Shown here: positions 9,281-17,977 of the stretch, piece after piece
Layout: each line of letters opens with the position of its first letter
Position numbering within the stretch: position 1 is the stretch's first letter
Origin: Glaciecola siphonariae
Lineage (GTDB): Bacteria > Pseudomonadota > Gammaproteobacteria > Enterobacterales > Alteromonadaceae
Direction: 5' to 3'
Length of the DNA: 64,000 nt
Assembly: GCF_042652645.1 (NCBI RefSeq)
Contig: NZ_JBHSGU010000005.1
Span: 186,001 to 250,000 of the forward strand
The notes under the pieces: model-generated
The model's input: only the letters and a program-made list of their open reading frames with translations
The model's database searches: none
Told to the model about the DNA's origin: nothing
Position numbers and translations under genes: made by a program

Positions 9281-11193
9281 GCTGAGTAAGCTTGCGCGAT
9301 CACTTGATTACGTCCCGACTCTTTTGCCTGATAAAGCAATTTATCGGCAAAGGCTAGCAGCGCGGCTTGCTCGTCATCGTTCGACATGACTTTTGAGCTT
9401 AAGCCAATGCTCACCGTCATCGAGATGCGCTTACCCTCAAAGTTTACCGATGTTTGTTCAAGTGCGGACCTGACTCTTTCCATCAGTTTATGCGCACCCT
9501 CTAAATCGGTAGCAGGCAGAATAACCACAAATTCTTCGCCACCGTAACGACAGATTATATCTGAGGGGCGCTTTATGTTTTCTTGTAAGGTGCTAGCAAA
9601 TACTTTAAGGCACTCATCGCCGGCCAAGTGGCCATGCTCATCATTAATTTTTTTGAAAAAATCGATGTCTAGCATGGCTAAGCTCAAGATGCGCTGCTCG
9701 CGGCGACTGCGGCGCGTTTCGGCCAATAAACGTTTGTCGAAATAACGTCGATTCATTAATCCGGTGAGCGGGTCAATGGCGCTTAAGCGTTCAAGCTCTT
9801 GATTAACCTCCGAGAGTTCTCGCATCGCAATTTCAAGTTCAAGCGTGCGCTCCTCAACACTGTATTCTAAGGCCTGCTGACTTTCTTGCTGCACTTGCAG
9901 TAGCTCGTCTTTGGCCGCCATCGCTTGGCGCTCGTTTTCAACGGCAAGGGCTCTTGCCTCTTCGGCTTCTTTATATTGAGTGCTGAAACTGATGGCCAAG
10001 GCAAGTGCAAGCAATAGCGTTTCGGTAATAGCGCCAACCATGAGCAAATAGCTCGAGTCCATGGGCAGTTCGTAAAGGCCAAAATTTTCGAAGGCCAGCG
10101 CAATACCCGACATCAGCAAAGCGGCCCACGCACCTGAAAAATAGCGCGCAATCAAATTGCCCTTTATCGCCAATGATAAACTTGAAACTAAAATGACCGG
10201 TGTGGTGCAGGCAATCATGACCAATACGCTCGTTAAGAGCAGTGAATACGGCATCACAAAGCTAGCTACAAATAGTGCATAAAACACATATCGCACTAAT
10301 TTGAGCAATTTAAACGCGCGTATGCTGTTGTTTTTTAAATCCAAGACCTGAATCGAAAAAGTGATAATGAGAATGAGCGTCGAACACGCAAAAAATGCAA
10401 TAGCGCGCTCCTGAAACCAAATGTTATCAGGCCAAAGATAGCGGAACCCCATACCGTGCAGCGTCACAGCCACCATGCCGATGCTCAGCACATAGGCGGT
10501 ATAAACGGCAAAAATGGGGTTGCGCGTTGTCGCGTAAATAAATAAGTTGCTCAAGGCCATGGCAATCATGTAGCCAAAAAACAAGCCCATAAACAGTTTG
10601 TGCGAGCCGCTGTATTCAATAAAATCTGATTTTTCCCACAGCCTCAAGGGCGCTTTTATTGGCCCTTCGCCATAAAGCTTCAGTAATAATGTAACGTGAG
10701 TGGTTTCAGCATAAACTGGGAACAAAAACTGCTCGTGCTGAATAGGACGAAAATAAAAAGACTGTGTATCACCAACTGAATAGGTCGCGATTTGTTCATA
10801 CCGAGCGCTGCCATCCTCACTCATGTGATGAGCGTAAACCCAAACGTCTGCGTTATCTAACAGGCCGTAGTTAAGTTCAAATAAGTACTGTTCGTCGACT
10901 AATAAGGTTTCGGTTTGCAGTTTTATCCAGTGAACACGCTCAGAGAGGCCTAAATTTTCTTTTTCAAAGCTTTGCCAGAGATTGTCATCTAGCGCTAACA
11001 CCGACTGCTCATTGAGTGATTCGAGTCCTGCAGCGGGTTGCTCAACAAAATACCGCGCATCAAAGGGCAGACTTTTTTCTTCTATTTTTGAAGTCAACGA
11101 GACAGTAAGTGCTAATAGCCCAAGCACGAACAACGACACAATCGCCGCTATCCAATAGCTCCTATCTCTTGGCATCACTTGATTTGACTGCAT
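9277..11193 (-). CDS. Membrane diguanylate cyclase with 7TMR-DISM sensor (first of a tandem pair)
   Basis: Predicted c-di-GMP synthase of 638 residues with the same architecture as its downstream neighbour: N-terminal TM, periplasmic DISM-type beta domain (SVLALDDNLWQSFEKENLGLS, TQSFYFRPIQHEQFLFPV), seven TM helices (about 195-400), coiled coil, GGDEF domain with DPLTGLMNRRYFD and active site GGEEF. Unlike the neighbour it keeps a canonical I-site (RPSD five residues before GGEEF), so product inhibition is expected. The pair probably arose by duplication. It lies 9 bp downstream of tatD on the same strand. Confidence 0.9.
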   Translation of the reverse strand: MQSNQVMPRDRSYWIAAIVSLFVLGLLALTVSLTSKIEEKSLPFDARYFVEQPAAGLESLNEQSVLALDDNLWQSFEKENLGLSERVHWIKLQTETLLVDEQYLFELNYGLLDNADVWVYAHHMSEDGSARYEQIATYSVGDTQSFYFRPIQHEQFLFPVYAETTHVTLLLKLYGEGPIKAPLRLWEKSDFIEYSGSHKLFMGLFFGYMIAMALSNLFIYATTRNPIFAVYTAYVLSIGMVAVTLHGMGFRYLWPDNIWFQERAIAFFACSTLILIITFSIQVLDLKNNSIRAFKLLKLVRYVFYALFVASFVMPYSLLLTSVLVMIACTTPVILVSSLSLAIKGNLIARYFSGAWAALLMSGIALAFENFGLYELPMDSSYLLMVGAITETLLLALALAISFSTQYKEAEEARALAVENERQAMAAKDELLQVQQESQQALEYSVEERTLELEIAMRELSEVNQELERLSAIDPLTGLMNRRYFDKRLLAETRRSRREQRILSLAMLDIDFFKKINDEHGHLAGDECLKVFASTLQENIKRPSDIICRYGGEEFVVILPATDLEGAHKLMERVRSALEQTSVNFEGKRISMTVSIGLSSKVMSNDDEQAALLAFADKLLYQAKESGRNQVIAQAYSA

Positions 11194-11202
11194 TAACTTC
11201 CT

Positions 11203-12051
11203 TTAGTAAAAGTCTTTATAGGCGCTTTGATGCGCCCCACGTGAAAATAAAGCCTTGGCATTGCTGTAAGCCGCTGCCGCCACCTCTTCTACGTCTATCT
11301 GTTTTATCTCGGCCACTTTCTCGGCAATGGCACTTATATATTTAGGTGCGTTTTGTTTCGCACGCGGGCGAAGCGTTTTAGGAAACAAATACGGTGCGTC
11401 GGTTTCAAGCAGCAGTCGATTAAGTGGCAGCGACCTCACCGCTTGTTGTAAATCGGCGCCTCGGGCGTTATCACAAATCCACCCTGTGACGCCCACATAA
11501 CAGCCAAAATCTAAATATTGCAGCATCTGCTGCTCATTTCCCGTAAAACAATGCGCCACCAAAAACGGTAAATCTTGGTAAACCTTGCGCAGCATCTTGC
11601 ACTGTTGTTCAAATGCATCGCGCTCGTGCAGGTATACACCTAATTGAAATTCACGCGCTAACTGCAGTTGAGTATCAAAGGCCGCAATCTGATTGCTTTG
11701 GCTTGAGAAATTCCGATTAAAGTCTAATCCACACTCGCCCACTGCACTTATTTGATTATCGGCCAAAATAGCCCGAAGTTTAGCCCATGAATAAGCATCT
11801 GCTGAATCTGCATAATGAGGATGGACACCGGCAGTGGCGTGCAGTTGAGGAAGCTTAGAAAATGGGTTAGCGGCTGTTGAATTATTCGGCGGCCGATGTT
11901 GAGTCAATAAGGCGAGGGCCTTTTCAGACTCATCGATATCGCTCGAAATAACTAAGATATCGTGAACCTCAGCATCGGCCGCCTCTTGCAGAACCTGCGC
12001 TAAGTCAAAACGCGGGTCTAGCAAATTGACGCCAACGTCAAACCAAGGCAT
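11203..12051 (-). CDS. tatD: TatD-family metal-dependent DNase
   Basis: TIM-barrel metallohydrolase of the TatD family (3'-5' exonuclease in E. coli; not required for Tat export). Visible motifs: N-terminal FDVGVNLLDPRF, TAGVHPHYAD, GECGLDFNRNF, LVAHCFTGNEQQM, VGVTGWICDNARG and LLLETDAPYLFPK. Length is 282 residues; the start ATG follows the stop of the upstream unknown gene with no gap. Position after tatC parallels E. coli tatABCD, with one extra gene inserted between. Confidence 0.94.
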   Translation of the reverse strand: MPWFDVGVNLLDPRFDLAQVLQEAADAEVHDILVISSDIDESEKALALLTQHRPPNNSTAANPFSKLPQLHATAGVHPHYADSADAYSWAKLRAILADNQISAVGECGLDFNRNFSSQSNQIAAFDTQLQLAREFQLGVYLHERDAFEQQCKMLRKVYQDLPFLVAHCFTGNEQQMLQYLDFGCYVGVTGWICDNARGADLQQAVRSLPLNRLLLETDAPYLFPKTLRPRAKQNAPKYISAIAEKVAEIKQIDVEEVAAAAYSNAKALFSRGAHQSAYKDFY

Positions 12052-12732
12052 CTACTGAACTCTTTTTACTCGCACACGGCGATTGCTGCTCTCTTTTCCT
12101 AAGAAGTAAGCCGACAGCGCGCCCTTTTCAACATAAATTGCCATGCCTTTTTTCAAACGCAAACGGCTGCTTTCCGTTTCTCGCCATTTATGCCCATTGG
12201 CCAAGGTGAAGGTGCGAATGCCTCGATTATTCTCACTGATATCGTCAATTACGCTGTCGATTCGGTCTAATCGCGCTTGCTGCGGTGCTTCACGCTGCAG
12301 GTCCTCTGCGCCAAATTGGTCGATTAAATCGGCCTTGCTGCTGGGCGCTTGAGCAACTTGCTTGCTGACATCAGGCGCGGCAAGTGGTGTATTTGATGTT
12401 GCAGGTATTTGAGGCGTGCTTGTTTGCGAGGGCGCAGTTGTTTGCAATGGCAGCGAGACCGGCGAGGGCGCGCTTGCTTGAGCAGTCTCGTTAAAGGTTG
12501 GCGGCGCTACCGTCATTTCAGGTGTCTGATTCGCAGGTGCTAAACCTGATGCTGCTTTTGTTTTAGCGCTGCTAAGCGAATCGCTGTGGAAAAAATTATC
12601 AAAACACGCTAGCCGGACACTGTCATTTTCAATCGTGGTGCATTTTCTGGCGTCTTCAATCGACTGCGCTTGGAGATTCAAAGGCAGCAAGCCCCCAACA
12701 ACTAACAATACTTGTACGCATGTTTTTTTCAT
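12052..12732 (-). CDS. Secreted protein of unknown function in the tat cluster
   Basis: Predicted periplasmic or anchored protein of 226 residues with a Sec signal peptide (MKKTCVQVLLVVGGLLPLNLQAQS). Three parts are visible: an N-terminal motif CTTIENDSVRLACFDNFF of the C-x-x-I...RLACxD kind seen in several envelope proteins, a Pro/Ala/Thr-rich linker (about 55-130), and a C-terminal domain with FTLANGHKWRETES and VKRV that looks like a small beta fold. No family name can be given with confidence. It overlaps tatC by 4 bp and abuts tatD, so it is translated with them; a link to Tat function is inferred only from position. Confidence 0.75.
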   Translation of the reverse strand: MKKTCVQVLLVVGGLLPLNLQAQSIEDARKCTTIENDSVRLACFDNFFHSDSLSSAKTKAASGLAPANQTPEMTVAPPTFNETAQASAPSPVSLPLQTTAPSQTSTPQIPATSNTPLAAPDVSKQVAQAPSSKADLIDQFGAEDLQREAPQQARLDRIDSVIDDISENNRGIRTFTLANGHKWRETESSRLRLKKGMAIYVEKGALSAYFLGKESSNRRVRVKRVQ

Positions 12733-13478
12733 TGTTCTGACTCCGCTTGCTGTTCTTGTTCTGCGCGCTTTTTAGTATAGAGGCTACCTATTATCACGCC
12801 AATCTCAAAGAGTAACCACATCGGCAAGGCTAATAAGGTTTGCGAAATAACATCGGGAGGCGTTAGCAACATGCCGACTACAAAAACGCCCACCACCACA
12901 TAGGGTCGCTTTTTGCGCAAATTATCGGGTGTAGTAACACCGGTCCAGCACATTAAAATAATTGCTACTGGAATTTCAAAGGCCACGCCAAAGGCAAAAA
13001 ATAACTTTAAAACAAAATTGAGATAGCTCGATATATCGGTGCTTATGAGCACGCCGTCGGGTGCGACGCTGTTGAAAAACATAAACGCCAGCGGAAACAC
13101 CACATAATAAGCGAAGGCCATGCCTGAGTAGAATAAAAGCGTGCTGCTAACCAGAAGCGGTGCAACCATTTTCTTTTCATTTTTATAAAGGCCAGGCGCT
13201 ACAAATCCCCACACTTGATACAAGACCACCGGAATTGCGATAAAAAATGACAGCACTAGGGTTAATTTAAAAGGGGCTAAAAATGGTGAGGCAACGTCTG
13301 TTGCAATCATGCTCGCGCCTACAGGCATACTGGCAACCAAAGGCTGTGCTAAATAGGCGTAGAGGTCTTGTGCAAAATAAAACAAACATAAAAACACAAA
13401 TAACACCGCCATTAAAGCACGCAAAATTCGTGTGCGAAGCTCTATTAAATGGGAAATAAAACTGCTCTGTTCGGCCAT
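12729..13478 (-). CDS. tatC: Sec-independent translocase subunit TatC
   Basis: Six-TM core receptor of the twin-arginine translocase that recognises RR signal peptides with TatB. Family features: N-terminal SFISHLIELRTRILRA, the FxxPF-like ASPFLAPFKLT motif, LYQVWGFVAPGLYKNEKK with its conserved Glu, and the FAFGVAFEIPV helix. Length is 249 residues (E. coli 258). It starts one base downstream of the tatB stop and overlaps the next gene by 4 bp. Confidence 0.97.
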   Translation of the reverse strand: MAEQSSFISHLIELRTRILRALMAVLFVFLCLFYFAQDLYAYLAQPLVASMPVGASMIATDVASPFLAPFKLTLVLSFFIAIPVVLYQVWGFVAPGLYKNEKKMVAPLLVSSTLLFYSGMAFAYYVVFPLAFMFFNSVAPDGVLISTDISSYLNFVLKLFFAFGVAFEIPVAIILMCWTGVTTPDNLRKKRPYVVVGVFVVGMLLTPPDVISQTLLALPMWLLFEIGVIIGSLYTKKRAEQEQQAESEQ

Positions 13479-13479
13479 A

Positions 13480-13983
13480 CTATTTGTCTTTATCTGAGGA
13501 AGGAGTGCTTGTATCGCTCAACACCGATGACTGTTTTTTACCGTCATCGGTACCGCTTTGCATACTAAGGTCGGTGTCCTGCTCTTCAGGTGCCTGAGCT
13601 GTCGATGCTGGTGCTTCAGATGCTGGTGTTTCAGATGCTGATGTTCCAGATGATGGAGCCTTGGATGTCGATGAAATGGTGTTCGACGGTGTTTTATAAG
13701 GTTGCTGCACAGACTCCGCCGCTGCCCTTAACTCGTCTACACTCTTTTTGATATCGCCACCAATATTTTCCATCCCCATTTGCTCTGCTTTTTTTAGGTT
13801 TTCATGAAGCTCATGGGTTTTCAACTGCTGTGACACCTCTTCTTTAAAACCGTTAGCCACGCTTTTTATAGACTTAATGGTATCGGCGGTTGACCGAATA
13901 AATGACGGCAAGCGCTCAGGGCCAATCACTAACAAAGCGATTATCCCTATGAGCAAAATTTCCCAAAACCCGATATCAAACAT
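13480..13983 (-). CDS. tatB: Sec-independent translocase subunit TatB
   Basis: Single N-terminal TM plus amphipathic helix: MFDIGFWEILLIGIIALLVIGPERLP, with the hallmark Glu in the membrane segment and the GPERLP hinge. Partners TatC in substrate recognition. Length is 167 residues. The C-terminal half is low complexity, Ser/Thr/Ala/Pro-rich, and contains ASETP/ASEAP pentapeptide repeats encoded by three 15-bp units at 13604-13648; such tails vary freely in TatB. Confidence 0.96.
   Translation of the reverse strand: MFDIGFWEILLIGIIALLVIGPERLPSFIRSTADTIKSIKSVANGFKEEVSQQLKTHELHENLKKAEQMGMENIGGDIKKSVDELRAAAESVQQPYKTPSNTISSTSKAPSSGTSASETPASEAPASTAQAPEEQDTDLSMQSGTDDGKKQSSVLSDTSTPSSDKDK
13604..13648. 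repeat. Three 15-bp tandem repeats inside tatB
   Basis: Units GATGCTGGTGCTTCA, GATGCTGGTGTTTCA and GATGCTGATGTTCCA follow each other without gap and keep the tatB frame, encoding the Ala/Ser/Glu/Pro repeats of the disordered tail. Likely slippage product with no effect on the TatB core. Confidence 0.9.
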
Positions 13984-13988
13984 AAGCG

Positions 13989-14255
13989 TTAGTCTTTTGA
14001 AGCAACCTTATCGTTGTCTTTGACTGAAGACTGCACATTTGAAGCAACAGCAGCATCATCTTTCTTGTTTTCAACGGCTTGAAAGTCGGCATCTTTTGCA
14101 TCGGCGTCTTTCTTGTCGGCGTCATCATTCATGGCATTTTTGAAACCTTTTAGCGCTGAGCCTAAATCACCGCCTACGTTTCGTAGCTTTTTGGTTCCAA
14201 AAAGCAACACCACTATCAACAAAATAATTCCAATTTGCCAAATACTAATTCCCAT
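13989..14255 (-). CDS. tatA: Sec-independent translocase subunit TatA
   Basis: Pore-forming Tat component: short TM plus amphipathic helix, MGISIWQIGIILLIVVLLFGTKKLRNVGGDLGSALKGFKNAM, with the FGTKKLR hinge that separates TatA from TatB (GPERLP). An acidic/lysine tail follows. Length is 88 residues (E. coli 89). It is first of the minus-strand run tatA-B-C-unknown-tatD-GGDEF-GGDEF-hemB, whose promoter must lie in the 361 bp upstream. Confidence 0.97.
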   Translation of the reverse strand: MGISIWQIGIILLIVVLLFGTKKLRNVGGDLGSALKGFKNAMNDDADKKDADAKDADFQAVENKKDDAAVASNVQSSVKDNDKVASKD

Positions 14256-14616
14256 GAGATTTCCTTTTGCGCATATTCATCTGACTTATCTACCTGATAT
14301 AGATGTCAATAAATTGTAAATGTTCGATTTATATGGTCGTATTGTATACTGATGTCTGAGTATATCATTGGATAAGCTCATGCATCATAAAAATTTGCGG
14401 TGTGTTTTGTAACAGAAGGCTTGAGAGTTGAGCGTAATGTTTAAGCGAAAGTATTAGCGAAAGTATAAGCGCCAATTAACATCTGTTAGCCATTAGCATT
14501 AGAAGCGCTTTTACAGAAACAAAAGGGCAGATAAAGAGCGACTGAGATAGAACAACGAATACAGAGCGACAGACACGCAACAACAAACAAGGCGCAGTAG
14601 GTATAAACCAATTACA
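14256..14616. other. Intergenic region between divergent tatA and an outer-membrane protein gene
   Basis: AT-rich stretch that should hold both divergent promoters. No convincing -35/-10 pair could be fixed. A 12-bp tandem duplication, AGCGAAAGTATT/AGCGAAAGTATA followed by a partial third copy, lies at 14444-14471. No ORF, tRNA or terminator was seen. Confidence 0.5.
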
Positions 14617-15750
14617 ATGAAGACATCCACGTCACGTGATTTCAAGGTTTGCTTCACCATGGCAGTACTTTACAGTGCTGGCATTACAATGCTGTTGCTT
14701 GGGCCATACGTAAACGCGGAGCCAGCACAGTCGACTGAACTTGTTTCAACGGATGTACCTGTTTCAACTGATGCACTTGTTTCAAAAGAAAGTGTTACTC
14801 AAGTCGCGCAAGACGAACCTCAACCGCCTTGGCTTACCGATGATGAGACCGCGCCGCCTGCGCCAAGAACCAACTCAGCCACTTTTGAGTCTCGCTATCG
14901 GTACTGCACTGAAAAAGCATGGTTAGACGATGCATATTGTTATCTTAATTATGGGGTAGATTCTACTGCCAATACTATTAATAGCTGGTTTTTGCATAGC
15001 CGCAGCGACCCAAGTGTTGCGACCACCAGCGGGCGCTTGCGCTTTGGTTGGGAGCCGCGCAGTGGCGATTTAAGCGAGTTTGATTTGCGCTTTCGCATTC
15101 GCGCAAAACTGCCTGGTTTAAAAGACAGAGTAGAACTTTTACTGTCAGATGAAGAAGACAATATCAATCAGCAAGATATCAAAGCGGCGCAAAACAGTGA
15201 CCTAAGCGCAAACGATCGTGCGGTGGTGGCTTTGCAGTTTAAGAAAAACAAAGAAGACCATCTTTCATACCGCATAGGTTTTGGTAGGGGCAGTCAGCTA
15301 TATACGCGCGCTCGCTACAACAATGAAATCAGCATTAGCGATGCCACAAAATTTTATTATTACGCTGAGGCAAACTATTACTCGGGCGATAAATTTGGCT
15401 TTGAAGTAGACGGGGTTGTTAGCACGCAAATAAGCCCAAACACCGCTTTTGAACTAACCAATAGCTTTCAGTATCGAGACAATCGAGAGGACTGGTACTG
15501 GCGGCATGAAGCCCGGTATTTAGTCTTAGGCAAAAATGACACCAGCTATTTATTTACCGCGATGATTGATGGCCTAAGCCGCCCAGTATACCGAAAAGAA
15601 AGCATGTTGGTGAGCGCTCGCTACAAGCGCAGAATCCTACGAGAGTGGTTATACCTTGAAATTGAGCCATTTATCGTATGGCTGCGAGAGGAAGATTTTA
15701 GAACCTCCTTTGGTATCGCGCTGCGTGCAGAGGTGCATTTTTCAACCTAG
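14617..15750 (+). CDS. Predicted outer-membrane or exported protein of unknown function
   Basis: A 377-residue protein with an N-terminal hydrophobic export signal (about residues 14-33, ending VNAEPA), a Ser/Thr/Val low-complexity linker with VSTD repeats, then a long region of alternating hydrophobic/aromatic strands (SYRIGFGRGSQLYTRARYNN, TKFYYYAEANYYSGDKFGFEVDGVV, WYWRHEARYLVL) and a C-terminal strand FGIALRAEVHFST. This pattern fits an outer-membrane beta-barrel. I do not recognise the family. Its last codons and stop lie in a 14-bp tandem duplication shared with the 3' end of the convergent GST gene. Confidence 0.7.
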   Translation: MKTSTSRDFKVCFTMAVLYSAGITMLLLGPYVNAEPAQSTELVSTDVPVSTDALVSKESVTQVAQDEPQPPWLTDDETAPPAPRTNSATFESRYRYCTEKAWLDDAYCYLNYGVDSTANTINSWFLHSRSDPSVATTSGRLRFGWEPRSGDLSEFDLRFRIRAKLPGLKDRVELLLSDEEDNINQQDIKAAQNSDLSANDRAVVALQFKKNKEDHLSYRIGFGRGSQLYTRARYNNEISISDATKFYYYAEANYYSGDKFGFEVDGVVSTQISPNTAFELTNSFQYRDNREDWYWRHEARYLVLGKNDTSYLFTAMIDGLSRPVYRKESMLVSARYKRRILREWLYLEIEPFIVWLREEDFRTSFGIALRAEVHFST

Positions 15751-15768
15751 CGAGTTCAACCTAGCGAG
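15741..15768. repeat. 14-bp tandem duplication across a convergent stop-stop junction
   Basis: TTCAACCTAGCGAG occurs twice in direct succession (15741-15754 and 15755-15768). The first copy contains the stop of the outer-membrane protein gene; the second contains the stop of the convergent GST gene. Confidence 0.95.
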
Positions 15769-16333
15769 GGTCAGTACTTATAACATCTTCATGTCTAGCG
15801 TAGCGGTCAACAAATGCACAAAGCTTAGGATAGTTGTCCATCTTGTAAAGCTCGCGATAAATGATCCAGTCAAGCAGCGCAAACAAAGTCATGGTTAAAA
15901 AATCCCAGCGCGCAAAGTCCTTTGACTCTATGGCACTTTCCAAACTATCGAACACCGCCGCTATACGCTCTCGCTGCAAGCGAAAATAAAGCGCATCTTG
16001 GTCGGTATCTACGTTTGAACGTTTCAACAAAAATAAGTTCACAAACGAGTCGGTCGCCGCTTCAATCGCGCTTAAATGATTTTGTTGTGCAACTGACAGA
16101 GCATCAGCCTGCCCTTTGCTGGCTAAATATTGATAAATAACCCCTGAATCGAGCACAATCTGACCGTTGTCATCAAGCATCGGGATTTTAAGCGTAGGAT
16201 TGTGCTTTACGAGCATCGCTCTGTCGGCGGGTGCGTACACATCTACAACAACAAACTCAAAATCCAACTTTGCCATTAGCATACGAAGTCTGCGGACGTA
16301 GGGAGATGGCTTTGAGCCGTATAGTTTCATCAT
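15761..16333 (-). CDS. Glutathione S-transferase family protein
   Basis: A 190-residue cytosolic GST. The thioredoxin-like N-domain begins MKLYGSKPSPYVRRLRMLM, with Ser-Pro-Tyr at the usual catalytic position, followed by NPTLKIPMLDDNGQIVLDSGVIYQYL, where the cis-Pro and the DS glutathione-binding pair are visible. The C-domain is all-alpha. The start may be either of two successive ATGs. Substrate cannot be told. It lies between a convergent outer-membrane protein gene and erpA. Confidence 0.88.
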   Translation of the reverse strand: MMKLYGSKPSPYVRRLRMLMAKLDFEFVVVDVYAPADRAMLVKHNPTLKIPMLDDNGQIVLDSGVIYQYLASKGQADALSVAQQNHLSAIEAATDSFVNLFLLKRSNVDTDQDALYFRLQRERIAAVFDSLESAIESKDFARWDFLTMTLFALLDWIIYRELYKMDNYPKLCAFVDRYARHEDVISTDPR

Positions 16334-16389
16334 CGATGTACTCGCAATGTTTACTTTATTGACTTAAACAATTAATGATCAAATCAGAA

Positions 16390-16734
16390 TTAAATACTAA
16401 ATGACGCGCCACACCCGCATGTTGTGGTTGCGTTAGGATTATTCACCAAAAAGCGGGAGCCCTCTAAACCCTCAGTATAATCAACAATTCCGCCTACCAA
16501 ATACTGCAGGCTCATAGGGTCAACGACTAGTGCTACGCTCTCTTTTTCAATTGTCATATCGCCTTCGTTTACCTTTTCATCGAAGGTAAAACCGTATTGA
16601 AAGCCTGAGCAACCGCCACCAGTGACATAGACTCGTAGCTTTAAATTGGGGTTTTCTTCCTCAGCGACTAAAGAGGCGACCTTTTTCGCGGCTGCGTCTG
16701 AAAATTCAATCGGCATCGCTGTTTCAACTGACAT
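16390..16734 (-). CDS. erpA: Iron-sulfur cluster insertion protein ErpA
   Basis: A-type Fe-S carrier, 114 residues like E. coli ErpA. The three cluster ligands are Cys42 (GGGCSGFQYGF), Cys106 and Cys108 (TTCGCGASF). ATG 16734 is chosen because GGAG lies 6 nt upstream and MSVETAMPIEFSDAAAKKV matches the family N-terminus; a TTG 12 nt further upstream overlaps that ribosome site. It delivers clusters to apo-proteins, in E. coli including isoprenoid-synthesis enzymes. Confidence 0.96.
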   Translation of the reverse strand: MSVETAMPIEFSDAAAKKVASLVAEEENPNLKLRVYVTGGGCSGFQYGFTFDEKVNEGDMTIEKESVALVVDPMSLQYLVGGIVDYTEGLEGSRFLVNNPNATTTCGCGASFSI

Positions 16735-16812
16735 GCACTTCTCCAAACTCGTTCATTAGGCATGATACATAATGGCGCGATTATCTAGTACCTGAGTAGT
16801 TTAATCAAGTAT

Positions 16813-17913
16813 TCACTCATTATAGGCGTCTTGCCATAGAATCGAGGTGCTATAATCGCCCTGCTTCGTTTTATATCTATACACACTGGTTTCAATTTCA
16901 AGTGCTTGCGGTAAAAAGTCCTCCGGCAACGTAAAGTTTATGCTTACTACCTCAAAGTATTTAAAACTATAAGAAAGTTTGTCTGCACTCATTGATGCCA
17001 AATCCGATAAATTATAACGCACTGCGGTGTCATCTTTTGTGCCACTCAAGCTTATTTGCAAGTTGCCTTTAATCACTCCTTTAAGTTTTTCGCGTTGTAA
17101 CATGACGAAATTCAAGGTGTATTCACGCACATTGGTGGTATCGAGCACTTCTATGCCCTCAATCATAAAGCCGTCTTGGCTCAATTCGGGCGCCATAATG
17201 CGTTGATAAAATCCGAGCTGTTCTTTTAGCGTATTTTCTTGGGCATTGAGCGCTAACAAACGCTTTTGATGTTGTTCATTAGCTAACTTTGCAACATCCA
17301 GTTCAATTTCCATCGTGTTCATTCGCGAATGGAGCGTTTGGTTCTCTTGAGTAAGGTTGGCAATGGATTGCTTCATTGCATTAAGTTCGCTCGATTGCGT
17401 TTTGTCATACCAAGTTGCGCTCGCAAACCCCAAATAAAAACAAATGCCGAGGGCACCAAGCATGAGGCCATAATCTTTTACAAAATTCAGTCGTCTGCCG
17501 GAAGGCGCTGGCTTATTAGGCGTGGCCGACGCACTCTCTGGCGATTTTTGTATTGAAGTAGCCGTAGCAGGCACATTTTTACTTTGTGCTGGCGCTGGTT
17601 GCGCCGGTGTGGCAGTTTTTTTATTCGACGCTTTTTTTCTTTCCGGTTTTGCGGGCGATTTAGACGCTTCGGGCTTGGTGACGGGTTTATCTTCGGGTTT
17701 ATCTGCGGGCTTGGCTTCATTTTTAGCAGCGGGTTTTGCTGGGGGCTTAGTCGACTTGGCCGCGGGCTTGGCTGCGGGCTTCGCTGGTGGCTTGGCTGCG
17801 GGCTTAGTAGCGCCTTTGGTCGTGTGGTTTTTTTTCGCGCCCGTACTCTTTCCGCGCGGCTTTGAGGTGCGAGGTTTTTTTGCTTGTGAGCTTTTTGATT
17901 TGTCATCCGACAT
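16813..17913 (-). CDS. DUF6776-like membrane protein with Lys/Pro/Ala-rich cytoplasmic tail
   Basis: A 366-residue bitopic protein. Residues 1-140 are extremely basic and low complexity, with PAKPAAKPAAK-type repeats; one TM follows (YGLMLGALGICFYLGFASATW, about 150-170); then a coiled coil with leucine heptads (about 175-235) and a C-terminal beta-rich domain. The layout matches what I recall of DUF6776 proteins, often near erpA in gammaproteobacteria; function unknown. ATG 17913 has AGGAG upstream; a TTG one codon earlier is possible. It is divergent from the ClC gene. Confidence 0.72.
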   Translation of the reverse strand: MSDDKSKSSQAKKPRTSKPRGKSTGAKKNHTTKGATKPAAKPPAKPAAKPAAKSTKPPAKPAAKNEAKPADKPEDKPVTKPEASKSPAKPERKKASNKKTATPAQPAPAQSKNVPATATSIQKSPESASATPNKPAPSGRRLNFVKDYGLMLGALGICFYLGFASATWYDKTQSSELNAMKQSIANLTQENQTLHSRMNTMEIELDVAKLANEQHQKRLLALNAQENTLKEQLGFYQRIMAPELSQDGFMIEGIEVLDTTNVREYTLNFVMLQREKLKGVIKGNLQISLSGTKDDTAVRYNLSDLASMSADKLSYSFKYFEVVSINFTLPEDFLPQALEIETSVYRYKTKQGDYSTSILWQDAYNE

Positions 17914-17977
17914 CAAAAATCTCTCCTTTGGTTTTTGCTTATGTTACGATAAATCAACGTTTTATAAGAGATGAGCC

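Noticed and set aside
17487..17974. ORFs of 139, 150 and 93 codons opposite or out of frame with the DUF6776-like gene
   Set aside because: They are shadows of the GC-rich PAKPAAK-type repeat region; their Arg/Pro- or Gly/Phe-rich translations simply mirror it.
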